Source: an uncultured Sutterella sp.
GTDB lineage: Bacteria > Pseudomonadota > Gammaproteobacteria > Burkholderiales > Burkholderiaceae_F
Direction: 5' to 3'
DNA length: 32,425 nt
Assembly (NCBI GenBank): GCA_900754475.1
Contig: CAAECY010000079.1
Coordinates: forward strand, 1 to 32,425
The translations under genes were made by a program, and so were the position numbers. Shown here piece after piece: positions 31,795-32,425 of the stretch. The notes under the pieces are model-generated. The model was not told where the DNA came from, made no database searches, and saw nothing but the letters and a program-made list of their open reading frames with translations. Within the stretch, counting starts at the first letter, position 1. Every line of letters starts with the position of its first letter.

Positions 31795-32425
31795 TCAGGG
31801 AATGCGAAGTTCCTGCCCGACGCGCAGGGCCGACCCCTTGAGGCCGTTCGCGCGCTGCAAAGCGGAAACGGTCGTGTGGTGGCGCCGCGCGATGGCGATC
31901 AGCGTGTCGCCCGAGCGCACGCGGTAGGTCGTCGCCTGACGCACCGTCTGAGCTTTCTCCACCTTGGAGGCGGTGGCGGGAATGACGAGGCGCTGCCCGA
32001 TACGCAGGTTGTTGCCGCGAAGACCGTTCGCCGAGCGAAGCTTCGAGACGCTTACCCCGTAACGTTCGCCGATCTCGGAGAGCGTGTCGCCCGAGCGCAC
32101 CACGTGGACGCGGGTTTCGGGAGCGGGTTTCACGTTGCGTTCGACCCGGTCCGAGCTCGGGATCTCGAGGCGGTCGCCCACGCGAAGCATGTTCGAGGTG
32201 AGGCGGTTGGCGCGCTTCAGTTTCGTCACGCTCACGTTGTAGCGTTCGGCGACGGTCGAGAGCGTGTCGCCCGACTTCACGGTGTAGATCACCGTATCGG
32301 ATTCTTTCGCCGCATCGCTCGGAATGCGCAGACGCTGCCCCGCACGGATGATGTTGCCTTCCAGGCGGTTCGTCATGCGCAGACTCGCCACCGTCACGCC
32401 GTAACGGCGGGCGATCGCGTCGAGC
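31795..32425 (-). CDS. LysM-repeat cell-wall protein, partial (5' end outside window)
   Basis: The frame is open to the right edge of the window; only the C-terminal 209 or so residues are seen. They consist of four LysM peptidoglycan-binding repeats: a partial first one ending in A-G-Q-R-L-R-I-P, then three full copies with the pattern Y-x-V-K/R-S-G-D-T-L-x3-A-x-R-Y/H, ending in G-x-x-L-R-I-P. They are joined by short Lys/Ser-rich linkers, and the last repeat ends the protein. Soluble lytic transglycosylases of the MltD type have a catalytic SLT domain followed by such repeats, so a periplasmic murein hydrolase is likely, but the catalytic part is not in the window. A GTG at 32397 is not the start. 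Amidases or peptidases with LysM tails are the alternative. Confidence 0.9.
   Translation of the reverse strand, partial: LDAIARRYGVTVASLRMTNRLEGNIIRAGQRLRIPSDAAKESDTVIYTVKSGDTLSTVAERYNVSVTKLKRANRLTSNMLRVGDRLEIPSSDRVERNVKPAPETRVHVVRSGDTLSEIGERYGVSVSKLRSANGLRGNNLRIGQRLVIPATASKVEKAQTVRQATTYRVRSGDTLIAIARRHHTTVSALQRANGLKGSALRVGQELRIP

Overview
The window looks like a chromosomal stretch of a GC-rich betaproteobacterium of the order Burkholderiales. The protein sequences, the small FMN-binding/ApbE flavinylation pair and the anaerobe-type iron-sulfur serine ammonia-lyase fit a Sutterella/Parasutterella-like gut bacterium best. That placement is an inference from family resemblance, not from a marker gene. 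There is no insertion sequence, prophage, CRISPR array or plasmid hallmark. The genes are housekeeping and envelope genes in short transcription units, most with a clear intrinsic terminator.

Layout. Positions 1-1300 hold a terminator from an upstream unit, a 99-residue WYL-like protein, and a gene-free stretch with a cluster of DnaA-box-like nonamers. A minus-strand tRNA operon (Pro-Arg-His, 1337-1618) with an excellent sigma70 promoter follows. Then come argH (1861-3291) and an AGCS sodium:amino-acid symporter (3746-5272). recN (5505-7166) overlaps two family 2 glycosyltransferases (7163-8730). Convergent to these are a family 4 glycosyltransferase and dnaE (8731-13288). Next on the minus strand are apbE, an FMN-binding protein, glnS, a 3-hydroxyisobutyrate-dehydrogenase-like oxidoreductase, a double-domain Asp/Glu racemase, sbcB and rng (13430-23305). 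A lone rmlB/rfbB (23426-24436) reads on the plus strand. sdaA and msbA (24518-27729) read on the minus strand, a heptosyltransferase-like GT9 on the plus strand (27821-28759), then nadK, a second GT9, fabI and a partial LysM-repeat protein on the minus strand (28773 to the right edge).

Themes. Seven genes (two GT2, one GT4, two GT9, msbA, rmlB) serve lipopolysaccharide core or O-chain assembly and export, but they are scattered among DNA-repair, replication and cofactor genes instead of forming one waa/rfb cluster. DNA maintenance is represented by recN, sbcB and dnaE. ApbE plus the small secreted FMN-binding protein form a periplasmic flavinylation pair: ApbE would load FMN onto Thr91 of its neighbour. 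Amino-acid metabolism is covered by argH, sdaA, the racemase, the dehydrogenase and the transporter.

Most notable. GlnRS is much longer than usual, with an insertion of roughly 95-100 residues in the middle of its catalytic core. The racemase is a tandem fusion whose N-terminal copy lacks one catalytic cysteine. apbE carries an internal 24-codon duplication and lies behind a strong terminator. Four DnaA-box-like sites cluster at 1023-1235. No complete new defence or mobile system is visible.
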